Positions 46,667-58,060 of a stretch of DNA of 64,000 nt are shown here, piece by piece. A program made the translations under genes and the position numbers. Under the pieces are notes generated by a model. It was not told the origin of the DNA. It saw only the letters and a program-made list of their open reading frames with translations, and made no database searches. The stretch is from Paramecium octaurelia (taxonomy: Eukaryota > Ciliophora > Oligohymenophorea > Peniculida > Parameciidae), in contig CAJJDP010000043.1 in assembly GCA_905182995.1 (NCBI GenBank), positions 248,001 through 312,000 of the forward strand, read 5' to 3'. Each line of letters begins with the position of its first letter. Positions within the stretch are counted from its first letter, which is position 1.

Positions 46667-48975
46667 ATGAGTAAATCATAACCAATATTTATATATGGGA
46701 TTCCAATCAAGGATGATAGGGGGAAGTTGAAGAACTGTTAATTATGTGGAGCAAAATTCACAATGTCAGTTAAAGAACATTAATGTAAGAGGTAATTAAT
46801 ATTTGTTGATCCATAGATGCAAAAGAGCAGTTTGTGATAAATGTGCTCCTAACAAGGCTCAAGTTTAGAAGGCAGATGGCCTATCGAAGAAATCTCATCG
46901 TCTCTGTAACTTTTGTAAAGACGTAATATCTATATTTCAATATTTAGGAAAGTGACTCACTAAAAAGATTCTTGGAACAATACAAAATCAGCTTTAACAA
47001 GGATTCATTCTCTCAATAATGGCTATAATCATTTGGAACTGATACTGCAAAAGCCAAAAACGTAATAATTTGAGACTTAACTAAAATTTAGGATTTCTTG
47101 AATGCATTAGATGATGCAAAGCTATCTAAAGATACAAATGCCTATGATATCTTCAAAGCCAAGTTAGAAGTAGTAATAAATGACATTGATGGATTTGTGA
47201 ACTATTCCATCAAAGATTTTATGGTCGCTGCTTTGAAAAATGTGGAATCATTTCGGCAAAAAGAAGTAGTCAAAACTTCAATTTTGAGGGTTGCTGGCAC
47301 ACTTCTATTATTGTATCCTCAAATTGGATATTCGCACGAAGTAGTACTCATTACGTATTTTCTCCTTTGCTTTGCATCTGAAGCATCTGCATATATACTC
47401 TTAACTGCTATATATGCCCATATCCTCCCATCTCAATTGTATCCAAAGGCTAACACTAAATATGATCTCGTTAATGAAAATGCCATAGTGGTTGGCATTT
47501 TGAGAGATGCCCTTCAAGTCGATTCAAATGACATGAGTGTGATTAAGAGTTTCCTCTCATAGAAGCTCAGATGCTACTTAGTTACGTTGAGTATTAATCT
47601 CTTTTTATTTGAAACTACCTTTTTCATTATAAGTTCTGTATTAATGTCTGGTTCAAATGGTTATATGGATTTACTGGCTCAGATGGCTGTTTTATGTTAA
47701 TTATCAAATCAGGAGATGCAGAAAAACAAATTCAATCATGAAGAAACAGAGTTGTTCATGCTCAGATCACTTAGAACTAATCAATTAAGTGTACTTTATA
47801 AATAAACTTAAAATTGTGATTTTGAAAGTTACAAGAAAGTTTACATCACCACACGATCAGATTCAATCAAAGTGGATAATTTGAATTTGAGTGCTCGTTA
47901 ATCTATGATAAAACCAGATATGTAGAAAGTAAGTGAAATCAATTAGAAACTCTAAGAATAAGTTGATAGAAGGGATTTAGAGAATAAAAAGTTGAATGAG
48001 GAGATCATTTAATTAAGAGATAAAGTCAAATAATTACAAAAGGAGAATTCTATACTTTTAAGTTAATAATAAAATAATGATTCTGAAATGTATAAAATTA
48101 AGTTGCATGAAATGAGAATTGACAATTCAGATTTGAAATCATAAATTGAATAATTGAAAAATGAAATTTCTAAGTATAAGTTATAAATTGAGGGTGGTGC
48201 AAAAGAGAAAGCAACAAAATAAAAAACTGAAACTGTTGATAGTGATTATGAAAATGATTTGTAGGAGATATCTCAATTCAAATAAAAATATGAACAATAA
48301 ATAAGAAATCTCAAAAAATAAGCGGAGGAGAAGAAATAGTAAAACCAACCTAATCAAATTTAAATTGATGAATTGAAAGAGAATTATGAAAATAAAATTA
48401 AATTACTTTAAAAATAAGTAATCTAATTATAATCGTAAGATAATACTGAAGAAATAAGAGATTTGAAAATCCAAAACCAACAATTGCAAAAAAAATTAGA
48501 AAAAATGAAAGATGAAAGGAATAAAAGCGAATTAATTTAATAAAAAAATGATGAAATCGAATTAATAACTGAACTGAATGAAGAATTAACTAAGGAAAAT
48601 TAAAGATTAGCGAAACAATTAAGAGATTTAAAATCACAGAGTGGTGCTTCAAGTGCCTAATAGATAAAGGTATTAGAAGAGTAAAATAAGTTATTAGAGT
48701 TAAAATTGGAATAATATCAAATATTGATATAAGAGTTGGTTAATATAATTGATAAGGTAAAGTATCAAAAATAGAAGTAATTGGAATTCTCGGATATGAA
48801 GTTTAAGTAAAAAGAAGACTTAGAAGATGTCAAAATGGTTGCTGAGATAAGAACAGTATAAACTCAATTATTGAAGGGAATGCTTAAAGAAAATCAAGCT
48901 TAGATAAGTGATTTGATATCCAATATAACGCAAATGCGCCAGGTTCTCGAAAAATCAAAATCATTAAAACTTTGA
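46667..48975 (+). CDS. FYVE-type zinc finger, TBC-like domain and coiled coil
   Basis: Four exons. Residues about 20-75 form a zinc finger: CQLCGAKF, EHQCKRCKRAVCDKCAPNKA and HRLCNFCK, the spacing of FYVE/FYVE-related domains that bind PI3P, though the usual R(R/K)HHCR is reduced to KEHQCKR. Next (LNALDDAKLSKD; SILRVAGTLLLLYPQIGYSH; CFASEASAYILLTAIYAHIL then PSQLYP) is a helical region resembling the second half of a TBC RabGAP domain, with the arginine but without the GYCQGMN glutamine finger. The C-terminal 400 residues are a strong coiled coil ending ITQMRQVLEKSKSLKL. Suggests an endosomal Rab regulator or effector. Confidence 0.6.
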
Positions 48976-49018
48976 AATATAATATATAACAAATAATAAA
49001 TATAAAACATTGTTTATA

Positions 49019-51785
49019 ATGAAGACACTATTAAATAATAAGAAATAACTAGGATAATAGGAAACATAGACCAAGTAATTGTAGAAACATGAATCAGCTG
49101 CAACAGTTAATCTAGTCTACCCCTAGTTGAAGCAACAGAATAGAATAACATCTGCATATTACTCAGCGAAGTTGATAAAAGGTAGCATCACCTTTCGATA
49201 TTCTTAGGTCTTCCATTAAGTGCACAACCTATTGCGAGACCTATAAAAAAGGTTCCGCAGTTGCAATATCCTTTTTTTCAAGAACCCCCACAATTTTAAA
49301 TGCAATCAATACATGATGAGGATGTATAACAATCAAAGCAAACTCAAGAACCTGAATTTGAGATTAGAGCTACAACAGCTCCTGAGGGGGCGCAAAGAAA
49401 GCCAAAACTTGTTTAAGATTTCAGACAATTAATTTAACAAGTGCCATAAGCAATTAAGATGGAACCGACAGTAGGACAATTTGTCATTTAAAATAGATTT
49501 CCTGAGTATATTGTAAGATATGGAAAATTAAATATATTAGAATGATTTTGATGAATTTACAGTGAATCCCCATGTTCATAAACATATGGAAAGATTAAAA
49601 TCATCGAATAGATTAGTGCAGTATCAATAATTGCCTCGTAATCAATCTTCTAAATTGGAGAGACAGAGAGAACTAATTGAGAAAACAATATCAAATAGGC
49701 CAGTTCAATCATAATAAATAAAGAAAAGAAAGTTATTACCTGACAATAGACCAAAGACAACAAACTATAAAAGAGAGAATCCCTTAGGCGATTGTTGGAA
49801 AGACTTGGCATAAAAGGTTGTGATCTAGGCAAATGAAGCAAATAAACCTAGGGAAGAATCACTACATGAATAAGAGAAGTCATTAACTCATTTGGATTTA
49901 GAAACAAACGTATTGACACAGAAAGAAAAAGAATACATAAAGAAGAAAAGAAAGCAATTTTTAGATGATTTGCGACCATATTTGGAGATGAAGCAAGCTT
50001 AGGCAGAAAAAAAGAGAGCAATGGCCAAAAGAGAGGTATTATTAGACAAATTTGATTAACATAATTCATTATTAAGTGAGTTAGAAGATGATGGGGATTT
50101 AGCAAAAGAAGAAAGTTTTGAAATGTTAGATGATGAGATCTAAATATTTAATAAACCTTTAGTTGAATAATAAAATTTTTTTGCTAAAGTGGATCCAATA
50201 AATAGATCATTTGAATAGTAATTGAAGGAGACTCAATAGAAATTTGAATAAATGGTCAAAGAGGATAACAAATTATATGAGGATGCTTAGAAAAATAAGG
50301 TAGATAAACCAGCACCATTTTTAAAGGTCGGAGATCATTTCTCATTAGATGAAATCAATTTAGTGTTAAGAGAATTAAAGAAATCAGTAGATGATAGGAA
50401 TTATGAATGTAAAATATATAAAATGTATAATTTAAGTGTTGGATGGCATTTGCAAAAACTTAAAATTCTTTTGGTAGTTCAGTAAATAAACAAGAATTCT
50501 ATTGTTGAAATTGAGTTCTTTGGTTTTTTACAAATGTGGTGAATATATCTTTTATGAAGGAGATGTTGGAGAATAAATGTACATAATTCTTAATGGGGGT
50601 TGCCATGTAAGAATTAAGAACCCACATGTGGCTGATTGTAATCCGATTGTGAGCACTCTTTACACAGGATAACAATTTGGTGAATTGGCTTTGATCGATC
50701 CAAACACTAAAATTAATAGACCTGATCAAAACTAGTTACATTCAAATAGCAAATACACACTAAATATGATAAGAGGGGAGATGTAGAGATAAGAATAACA
50801 GAAGGAAAAGGCTAAGAATTGGTGGAAGAAAGATTACAATGAGGAAGAGAAATAAGAATAAGTTAAAATCTAACCGAAGAGAAGTGCTTCAATTGAATGT
50901 GCAGTTGACACTTATTTATTGGCTATCTCCAGAGATTACTTCAAAAGCATCATCCTGAATGTAATTACCTCAGAACTTGAAGATAAATTAAAGACATTAT
51001 TGACCATGCCATGTTTTGATGTATTACTGCAACTCATTATTCTAGTTTCTATCTTAAATGGAATTGATACCTATAGCAAATCTATTGGAAAGTGAAACCT
51101 ATAGATTGGGCCAAGTGATTTTGAAAGAAGGGGAACCACAGAAATACTTTTACATTGTTGCAAGTGGGAGATGTAAGTGTGTGAAGGAGGAGGTGTTTAT
51201 TAGAGATTTGAAAGTGATGAGAGCTGATGATCCAAATAAGAAGAAGCCATTGAAATGTGGTTTAATAGATTGTAATCAAACATCAATATTAGAGACGCTT
51301 AAATTAGGGAGGACAAGAAAATGAGAGTGAAGAATACGTCCTTAGATTTAGAGAATGTGCCTGGATTAGGGATACCCCAATCATTTTAATATTAGGAAAT
51401 ATATAAAAATAAAGAGTATATGGCATTCAAATATCATTTTCTTTATAAAGAATTTGTAAGAGGTGATTTCTTTATGGGAAGAGTGCTACTGAATGAATAT
51501 AAGTTATTTGATGAGGATATTATGGAAATGAAATATGATCTATCGGAAAGAAGTAGATTGACAGTGATTAGCGATGCAGCAAAGACTGAGGTGTATAAAT
51601 TGGATAAGGGACTCTTTCATTTGGTTAGCCAACCTTTGAAACAACATTTGATTGATGGAATTAAGAGGAAACCTGAATTTGATCATATTTTTGATGCTGA
51701 GGAGGCAAAGAAAGTTAAGAAATGGGATGCCTATAAGATGAATCTATTTAAAGCTGTGATGGAGTAAAAGGAATTGAAAAATTGA
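49019..51785 (+). CDS. protein with two cyclic-nucleotide-binding-like domains
   Basis: A Gln/Lys-rich N-terminal half (MKTLLNNKKQLGQQETQTKQ; EKEYIKKKRKQFLDDLRPYL) is followed by KVGDHFSLDEINLVLRELKK. Domain 1 has CGEYIFYEGDVGEQMYIILN and TLYTGQQFGELALIDPNTKI, the phosphate-binding cassette with GE but no following Arg in the usual place. Domain 2 has RLGQVILKEGEPQKYFYIVA and a cassette broken by a long insertion. The C-terminus (LSERSRLTVISDAAKTEVYK) completes domain 2. Several introns. cNMP binding may be weak; many ciliate and ciliary cNBD proteins (for example CNBD1/2) look like this. Structural role in cilia is possible. Confidence 0.75.
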
Positions 51786-51812
51786 TTTTTTTTTAATTAA
51801 TTCATTATTACG

Positions 51813-53869
51813 ATGAAATCTGGATTATGGGACAATATGAGAAAGATGGTCACTCTCATTGATGATCTAAGAGATTGCGGTGTTTAAGATTACATAAAAT
51901 TGCCAAGAATATGTGTTGTGGGAATGTAGAGTGCAGGAAAGAGCAGTTTATTGGAAAATATTTGTGGATTGGATTTCTTACCTAGGGGTGATGTAATTGA
52001 TTAATTGCTATTCAAAAAAGGGTGTTGTAACTCGTAGACCTTTGGAATTACGTCTTGTACATATTCAAGAAAGACTGACACCTTGGGCAATCTTCAAGGA
52101 AGTACCAGATAAAAAGTTTACAGATTTCACCAAAGTTCGTGAAGAAATTGATAGATTAACAGACTCGAAGGCTGGATAGAAAAAGAGTAAAATCATTGTT
52201 TGAGCATAGATATCTTACCTGACCCTATCGAATTGACAATATGGTCACCTGATTGTCCAGATCTTACAATTATAGATTTGCCAGGAATTACTCTGATCCC
52301 ATTGAAGGATTCTGATCAACCTGACAATATCGAAGAAATTACATTAAATATGTGCAGAAGGTATATCTCATTCATGAAACTATAGATATTGCGAAGATGA
52401 GCGAACTATCATTCTATGTGTAATGCCTGCAAGTTAGGATATTACGACATAGAGATCTTTGAAATTAGCTCGTCAACTTGATCCAGATGGTATCAGAACC
52501 ATCGGTGTAATCACTAAAATCGATATTATGGGAGAAGGTTCGGATGCATCCAAAGTTTTGTTGAATGAGGAAGTCAAATTGAAATTAGGATATATAGGAG
52601 TCAAAAATCGAAGCTAATAGGATATCATTAATAAAGTTCCTGTTTAAAAAGCACTTCGTCAAGAAGAGGATTACTTTGCAAGTGATCCTAGATATGCAGG
52701 AATCCCTTAAGATATTTTAGGAACCAGAGCCTTAATTGAAAAATTGACAACTGTCTTATATCAACACATCAGAAGGTGTTTACCTGATATTATTAGGGAA
52801 ATAGATACTAAGGCTGATGAATGTGAAGATAAACTCAAATTGCTTGGTACCGAATTACCAAGAGATTAAAAAGACAAAGTCTAATTAGTTTTTAATTTGC
52901 TTTAAGATTATACAGATGGATTTAAAAATACTATGGATGGAAAATACGATAAAAATGAAGCTACTATTACTGATGAGGAAAAGAAAATTGAACTCACAGG
53001 AGGAGCAAAAATTAAACAAATGTTTAACGAACTCTATCAAGAATATGCAGATGAAAAATATCATGTCACTGATTGTTATCTAGATAGAGATATTGAATTA
53101 GCTGATCAATTACATCAAGGAGATAGCATTCCAGGATTCCCATCTTTTGATAGTTTTCTCTACTTAATTGTGCCTTAAGTTCAAGCACTCATCAGACCTG
53201 CTTAAGATGTTCTAGATCAAATATTCTAATATATGGACGAAATCAGTTAGCAAATCTTAAGAAAAGTATTCAATCCTCTTTTATTTAGGTATTCACTAGA
53301 TTCCCTTCAGTCCTAGACGAAATCTCAGAAATGAGTCGCAAAGTCATTGAGTCTCAAAGAGCCAAAGCTGAACAAGTTGTGATCAATTAAATTGAAGCAG
53401 AAATGAATTACATTTATACCAACGATGAAGAATACTTAACAACCAAGGCAGATCTTGTTTTTAAACAAAACTCTAAGACAGTTGATCCAAAAAAGATCTT
53501 AGTTAGGGAACTCAGAAATAGAGTTGATCTCTATTACAAAATATTAATCAGAAACCTTAGAGATAGCATTCCAAAAGTAAATAGCTTCTCTAATAGTTTT
53601 AGTATATTGGGTATTACTTGGTCAAATAAACTTTGGACAAAATGCAATTGGTTTTATACGATCAAATGAATAAGAGTGACAATGTTTTCTAAATGTTAGA
53701 AGAAGTAATTGCATTGTTATTTATGAATTCTAGCCTGTCTACATCCTCTAAGAAAGATAACAACACCAAAAAACGTTGAAAGCATTGAAATAGGCAAAGA
53801 AAGTACTTAAATAAGACCCAGAGTAATTATTTTATCCATTATGCAAGTCTTTCGAAGGGCCGTGGTTGA
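51813..53869 (+). CDS. dynamin-family GTPase
   Basis: GTPase domain: [20 protein letters not shown] (G1, with Gln replacing the usual Gln/Ser position), [12 protein letters not shown] (G2), [13 protein letters not shown] (G3 DLPG), [14 protein letters not shown] (G4 TKID) and [20 protein letters not shown] after it. The middle and stalk follow ([40 protein letters not shown]) with [11 protein letters not shown], and a C-terminal GED-like helix (LKALKQAKKVLKQDPE). No PH or Pro-rich domain is visible, as in dynamin-related proteins of ciliates and MxB/Drp1 types. Likely roles: membrane fission at endocytic or organelle membranes. Several introns; the last exon (ending at 53869) is chosen to close the frame. 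Confidence 0.9.
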
Positions 53870-53952
53870 TTGAACATATTATAACATATTAAAATAATAA
53901 GTTAACATATTAAATAAGATTTAAAAATAATTAAAAAAATATTTATTGACCA

Positions 53953-54399
53953 ATGGTGAAAATGAATGTCCTCAATGATTGCCTCCGTTCTATTGTGAAC
54001 GCTGAAAGGTTGTACTTGTTGTCCTAACTTTTTTAAGACAAGGAAGAAAGCAAGTGCTCATTAGACCCACATCCAAATTAGTTGTGAAGTTCTTATAAGT
54101 TATGCAAAGACACGGCTACATTGGCGAATTCGAAATCGTTGATGATCACAGAAGTGGCAAGATTGTTGTTGAATTATTGGGTATCCAATAATCATTAAAT
54201 TCAAGGACGCATTAATAAATGTGGTGTAATCTCTCCTAGATATGATGTTACATTAGGAGAATTTGAAAGATGGGCTAACAACATTCTACCTGCTAGACAA
54301 TTTGGTTGTGTCGTCCTTACAACCAATGTTGGAATCCTTACACACGAAGAAGCCAGATAAAGACATATTGGAGGTAAAATCCTTGGTTTCTTCTATTGA
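53953..54399 (+). CDS. RPS15A: 40S ribosomal protein uS8 (RPS15A)
   Basis: Three exons. [19 protein letters not shown], then [80 protein letters not shown] and [19 protein letters not shown] follow the eukaryotic uS8 sequence closely to the conserved C-terminus. Introns of 29 nt (ending TTTAAG) and 25 nt (ending TTCAAG) are fixed by homology, two further AAG acceptors. uS8 is a core small-subunit protein binding helix 21 of 18S rRNA. Confidence 0.97.
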
Positions 54400-54836
54400 T
54401 ATCATTATAAACAAGTAGTACAATAAATATTTATGTATTTATCTAAGTAACTGGATATAAATTAATAGTTCATTTATATATTCTATATTTTTAATCTTAT
54501 TAAAAAAATCTCTTTTGTCATTTTAAAGCAATTTTACAACATAGTTCCCAATCTCTACTCATCCACACATAGCAGTTCAGAAAAAACAGGAAGGTGTAGC
54601 GAATGCTTTATCATGTTACCTCTTTGATTTAATACATTTATTTATGTATAAAAATTAAATAAATTCTAAATTGAGATATTTTTATAACATTACGTATCAG
54701 AGATTAAGAGTTTATTTATCAAAAAATTATGAAAATCGTAAGAAATCTATAATAAGAAATGCACTATTTCTAATAAATTTAGCTATATGTGAAGAAACTT
54801 TTTAAATAATAATAATTTTAATGTTTTGTTGGTTTT
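54400..54836. other. intergenic spacer with a less AT-rich core
   Basis: About 440 bp between converging genes. A stretch near 54535-54630 is distinctly richer in G and C than its flanks. I could not fold it into a tRNA or recognise snoRNA boxes, nor does it encode a clear peptide. Possible small RNA or gene remnant. Confidence 0.3.
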
Positions 54837-56089
54837 TCATTATTTTCCTTTTCTATTTTGAACAGGTGCTTGATTACTAACTGCATGTTCCTCAATAAGG
54901 GATTCACCTACATATTCATTAACTCTCTTTTTCAAATACTCATTGACTGTTGCAATCTTCTCTCTATAGATTAAAAGAGATTCCTCTAATAATTAGTTCT
55001 CTTCATGTCTCTTCTCTTTTTCAGAATTGTACAATTTCTTCTTGTAATTATATTCCTCTAGAAAAGTATAGTAGTGAATCGTTACCTTGAGTCAAACTTA
55101 AGATTCTCATGCTTTATTCTTGGAGTTCCTTCTTTTTGGTTAAAATATCTGAAGCTAATTCCTTATCATTTTAGAGTGAGTTCAAGAATTTAGCTTTGGC
55201 GTCGTATTCTTATTTAAGAGATTCTTATTCTGCAAGCAAGTTGGTTTTGAAATCAGCAAAGTCATTGGCAGATTAGATTTCTTATTCTTCTAAGCCTTTG
55301 ATTGTTTCTCTCAATTTTTCAATTAATTATTGGATGATTCCAACTACATCCTTTTCGACTAATGAAGCTAATTATTCTCCATTGCCATGTGATCCTTAAA
55401 TTTTAATATGGAAAAACTACTTGTTTATGCAAATGAAGTTTCTTGTTCACCTAATTTAACAAAGTCTTAGACAGCTTGCTCTTCAAACAAGTTTGCATAC
55501 TTGCTCAATTTCTCTGCATAATCTCCAATGTGACTCTTTTCTACAAAGGTGCTTTATTTGCTTTGAGCATCACTTCTGACCCAATCAAGAACTGAAAGAG
55601 CATTTTTGTATTCTCTAAGAGTATCAATGAAGAGAGCATTGGCTTCGCATCGTTATTCAGCCAAATTTTCAAGCTTGACTTCATTTGCCTTATATCGCTT
55701 GTTATTCCAATTCAAGTAATCAGTTGTTTATTGGATCTTAAGACTTGATGTTTTTTAATGATAAATAAATACTCGACAGCTTCTAAGTCCTATTAGGCTG
55801 CAGCAGCACTCTTTGAATTCACATTAACAATTCCTGAGAACTCATTGATGTCCTGTAAAATGGCTGATTCAAAACGTTAGAAGGTGAGGTCTGCTTTATC
55901 TTGGGCTTCAACATTTGCGCCCTACAAGTCTTCAAGTAAAGTTAGCACTGATTGAATGGCATCTTGAGAACTTAAGACATTTGTTTTAGAACTAAGTAAA
56001 TTCAAAAAGTCTGTATTGATCTTCTTGGGACTGCAAAATACGCTCTAACTTAAAAGGAGAATGACTAACACTCCTGAAATACTCTTCAT
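54837..56089 (-). CDS. trichocyst matrix protein
   Basis: Signal peptide MKSISGVLVILLLSQSVFC, then a pro-type region and helical repeats: FLNLLSSKTNVLSSQDAIQS, VLTLLEDLQGANVEAQDKAD, YLNWNNKRYKANEVKLENLA, ALFIDTLREYKNALSVLDWV. The pattern 'VL.LL.DL...N..AQ..AD' and 'AL.VLDWVRSD' is that of Paramecium trichocyst matrix proteins, secretory precursors processed and crystallised in the trichocyst core. It ends EEHAVSNQAPVQNRKGKQ. At least three introns, one of 29 nt ending TCAAG. About 390 residues, near the usual size of these precursors. Confidence 0.75.
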
Positions 56090-56544
56090 TCTTTATTCAA
56101 TAATAATAATATTTATATAAATACCGTTTTTATACATTAATATACTTGCTCATTAGAGAACACAATTCAATCTCTGGGAAAATTAAATTTACAATAATTG
56201 GAGTTCATTAGACATAGAAGATATTCGAAGCAGAAATTAAATGGGGAGAATTAAAATTCAGATATATTCCATGATATTTGAAGAAATGATAAATTTCTAT
56301 TTATTAAATTAATTAAGAGAGTACGTAATTTTATTCATTCTAAATTTATCCGAATATGAAATCTAGTAGAAATTAAACCAAACTTAAAGGAATATGCCTC
56401 TTAGATTTTGATTGAAGTATTCAATAAAACTGTTTGATAAATAAGACAAGTGGAGATTATAAATTACTATATGATTTATGAATGATAGTAAAAATAAATC
56501 TTAAGTTAAATTAATAATTCTTTGATAATTTGTTGTTGTATTAT
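56090..56544. other. intergenic spacer
   Basis: About 455 bp of AT-rich sequence upstream of the trichocyst gene and downstream of the His-rich gene. No feature recognised. Confidence 0.5.
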
Positions 56545-57586
56545 TCAAATATCAGGAAGGGGTTGATTGCATCCAGACCATTTGTTCATTACCTTCTTAC
56601 CATCCTTAATGTCAAACCACAAATCTCCAATAATACCAATGTCCCTCAAGAATCTACCACTTGGTGAATGATAATCTTAATAAGTATCAGTATCATCAGT
56701 GTCCTAGATGTAAATATGATAAGTATTACTTCACTATCAGGGAAATTGAGAGGGGGTGGGTGAGTGATTCTCCAGTGATCTTCATCTGGATATCTTTGGT
56801 AAAGGAATTCAACCCCTAAACAGAATAAGATGGAGAATATTACAGAAATAGACAAATGGCATAGTAGCCATGGCAGCCCATGGCCACATAGGTCCTCTCT
56901 TTCTGAAATGCTATGTCCTGAAGCTCTCAGTTTAGAAATCACAATCTTCTGATTCATAATCAAATTCATGGTTCACATCAGCATCTTAGTCTTGTTAGGC
57001 TGCAGTCAAATGTTAGATTGGTTGTCCTACTTATTTGTTTTCTGGTTTTAATAGAAGTGAGGGGTTGTAAAGATGATCTTAAGGCAAGGCTTCAGAGGGA
57101 TTGAAATGAACAAGCTTTCCTTCGAATGGCCATACGTATGTTTTTGGATCTGGACAACCAACATGTTTTGTTGGGGTGATGTAGTCTGGATTGTATTTTG
57201 GATCGTCTCTCCAGTCATAGGGTTTGCCATGAGCTTCATTGTAATTGACACCTGGATAATGCATATAGCCAGGACCCTCTAAGATTCAATAATGAATTAT
57301 TACACTCAAAATAGGTATACAAATTCTGGTGATCTAAATGTTGAGTAATTGTATTGAATTCCACCTTGGGTCTGCCTCTACCATGAGGTACTCCATGTCC
57401 ATGATCACCATGTCCATGACCATGATCTCCATGTCCATGATCTTCATGACCGTGATCTCCATGATCGCCATGATCTCCGTGGTCGTCATGATGTGCAAAA
57501 GGATTGGGTACTCTAGTAGAATTAGCAAAGGTTTGAATTGTGACTTGTCTAAGTTGATTCTTCAATCCTCTAGATAAATGAATCAT
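56545..57586 (-). CDS. His-rich, probably mitochondrial protein (complex I NDUFB8-like?)
   Basis: Four exons; introns 25, 28 and 26 nt. The start MIHLSRGLKNQLRQVTIQTF looks like a mitochondrial presequence. Residues 30-60 are a run of HDDHGDHGDHGHEDHGHGD-type repeats. Then YTYFEQGPGYMHYPGVNYNE, WRDDPKYNPDYITPTKHVGC, FRKRGPMWPWAAMATMPFVY (a short membrane segment) and VEFLYQRYPDEDHWRITHPP. The PGY..YP and W-rich layout with one membrane helix recalls complex I subunit NDUFB8, but the match is weak and other ciliate-specific respiratory subunits would fit. The stop is at 56545 after GCNQPLPDI. Confidence 0.6.
57385..57500 (-). repeat. His/Asp/Gly repeat (DHGHGD type)
   Basis: Imperfect 9- and 18-nt units encoding DHG and HGDHG, over 30 residues, in frame in the preceding gene's N-terminus. 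It would bind divalent metals if exposed (inference). Confidence 0.8.
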
Positions 57587-57631
57587 TTAATTTTAATTAT
57601 ACACATTCAGAATATCTTAATTATCTGTTAG

Positions 57632-58027
57632 ATGAATTCAAACAATAGCACGGTTTCGCATTTGTCCGAAAACTACGAAACCAAATATTACCTTAACGAT
57701 TAAGAGAAAGAAAATAAGAATATTTAAATACCAACTTTTAAATAATACTACGAACTTAATAATACAACAACTTTGAATACAATCACATAAAAATTAACTA
57801 ACACCTTAAGTGAAATTTAAGAAACTGAAAACTCATTGTATGAAACCCTATAGAAAACTGAGATCACTGAAGAACAAAGGTAACAGATTAAATTAAGAAT
57901 AATAAAATTATAAATGTTGCAAGTCATTGCCTAGTTTAAGACAGAAACCAAATCAAATTTATCTGCACTTTAAAGAGAATTAAGAGAAATTTAAAACTAC
58001 ATACTTAATGAATTGCTTCAATTTTGA
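57632..58027 (+). CDS. small coiled-coil protein
   Basis: Intronless, 131 residues: MNSNNSTVSHLSENYETKYY, FKQYYELNNTTTLNTITQKL, TNTLSEIQETENSLYETLQK, FKTETKSNLSALQRELREIQ. One long predicted coiled coil, BLOC-1/KXD1- or kinetochore-like in size, with nothing more specific. Its start is 45 bp from the divergent His-rich gene; it converges on the next gene with 33 bp between stops. Confidence 0.65.
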
Positions 58028-58060
58028 TTACTTCATATAACATATTAAGTTAATAAATTT

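Noticed and set aside
54535-54630. tRNA or snoRNA gene
   Set aside because: No acceptor pairing, T-loop GTTCRA box or C/D boxes could be placed; kept only as an unexplained island.
57079-57577. Plus-strand and alternate-frame ORFs over the His-rich gene (Met/Ser/Ile repeats)
   Set aside because: Shadows of the DHG repeat on the other strand or frame; the minus-strand frame has the presequence, spliced conserved body and stop.
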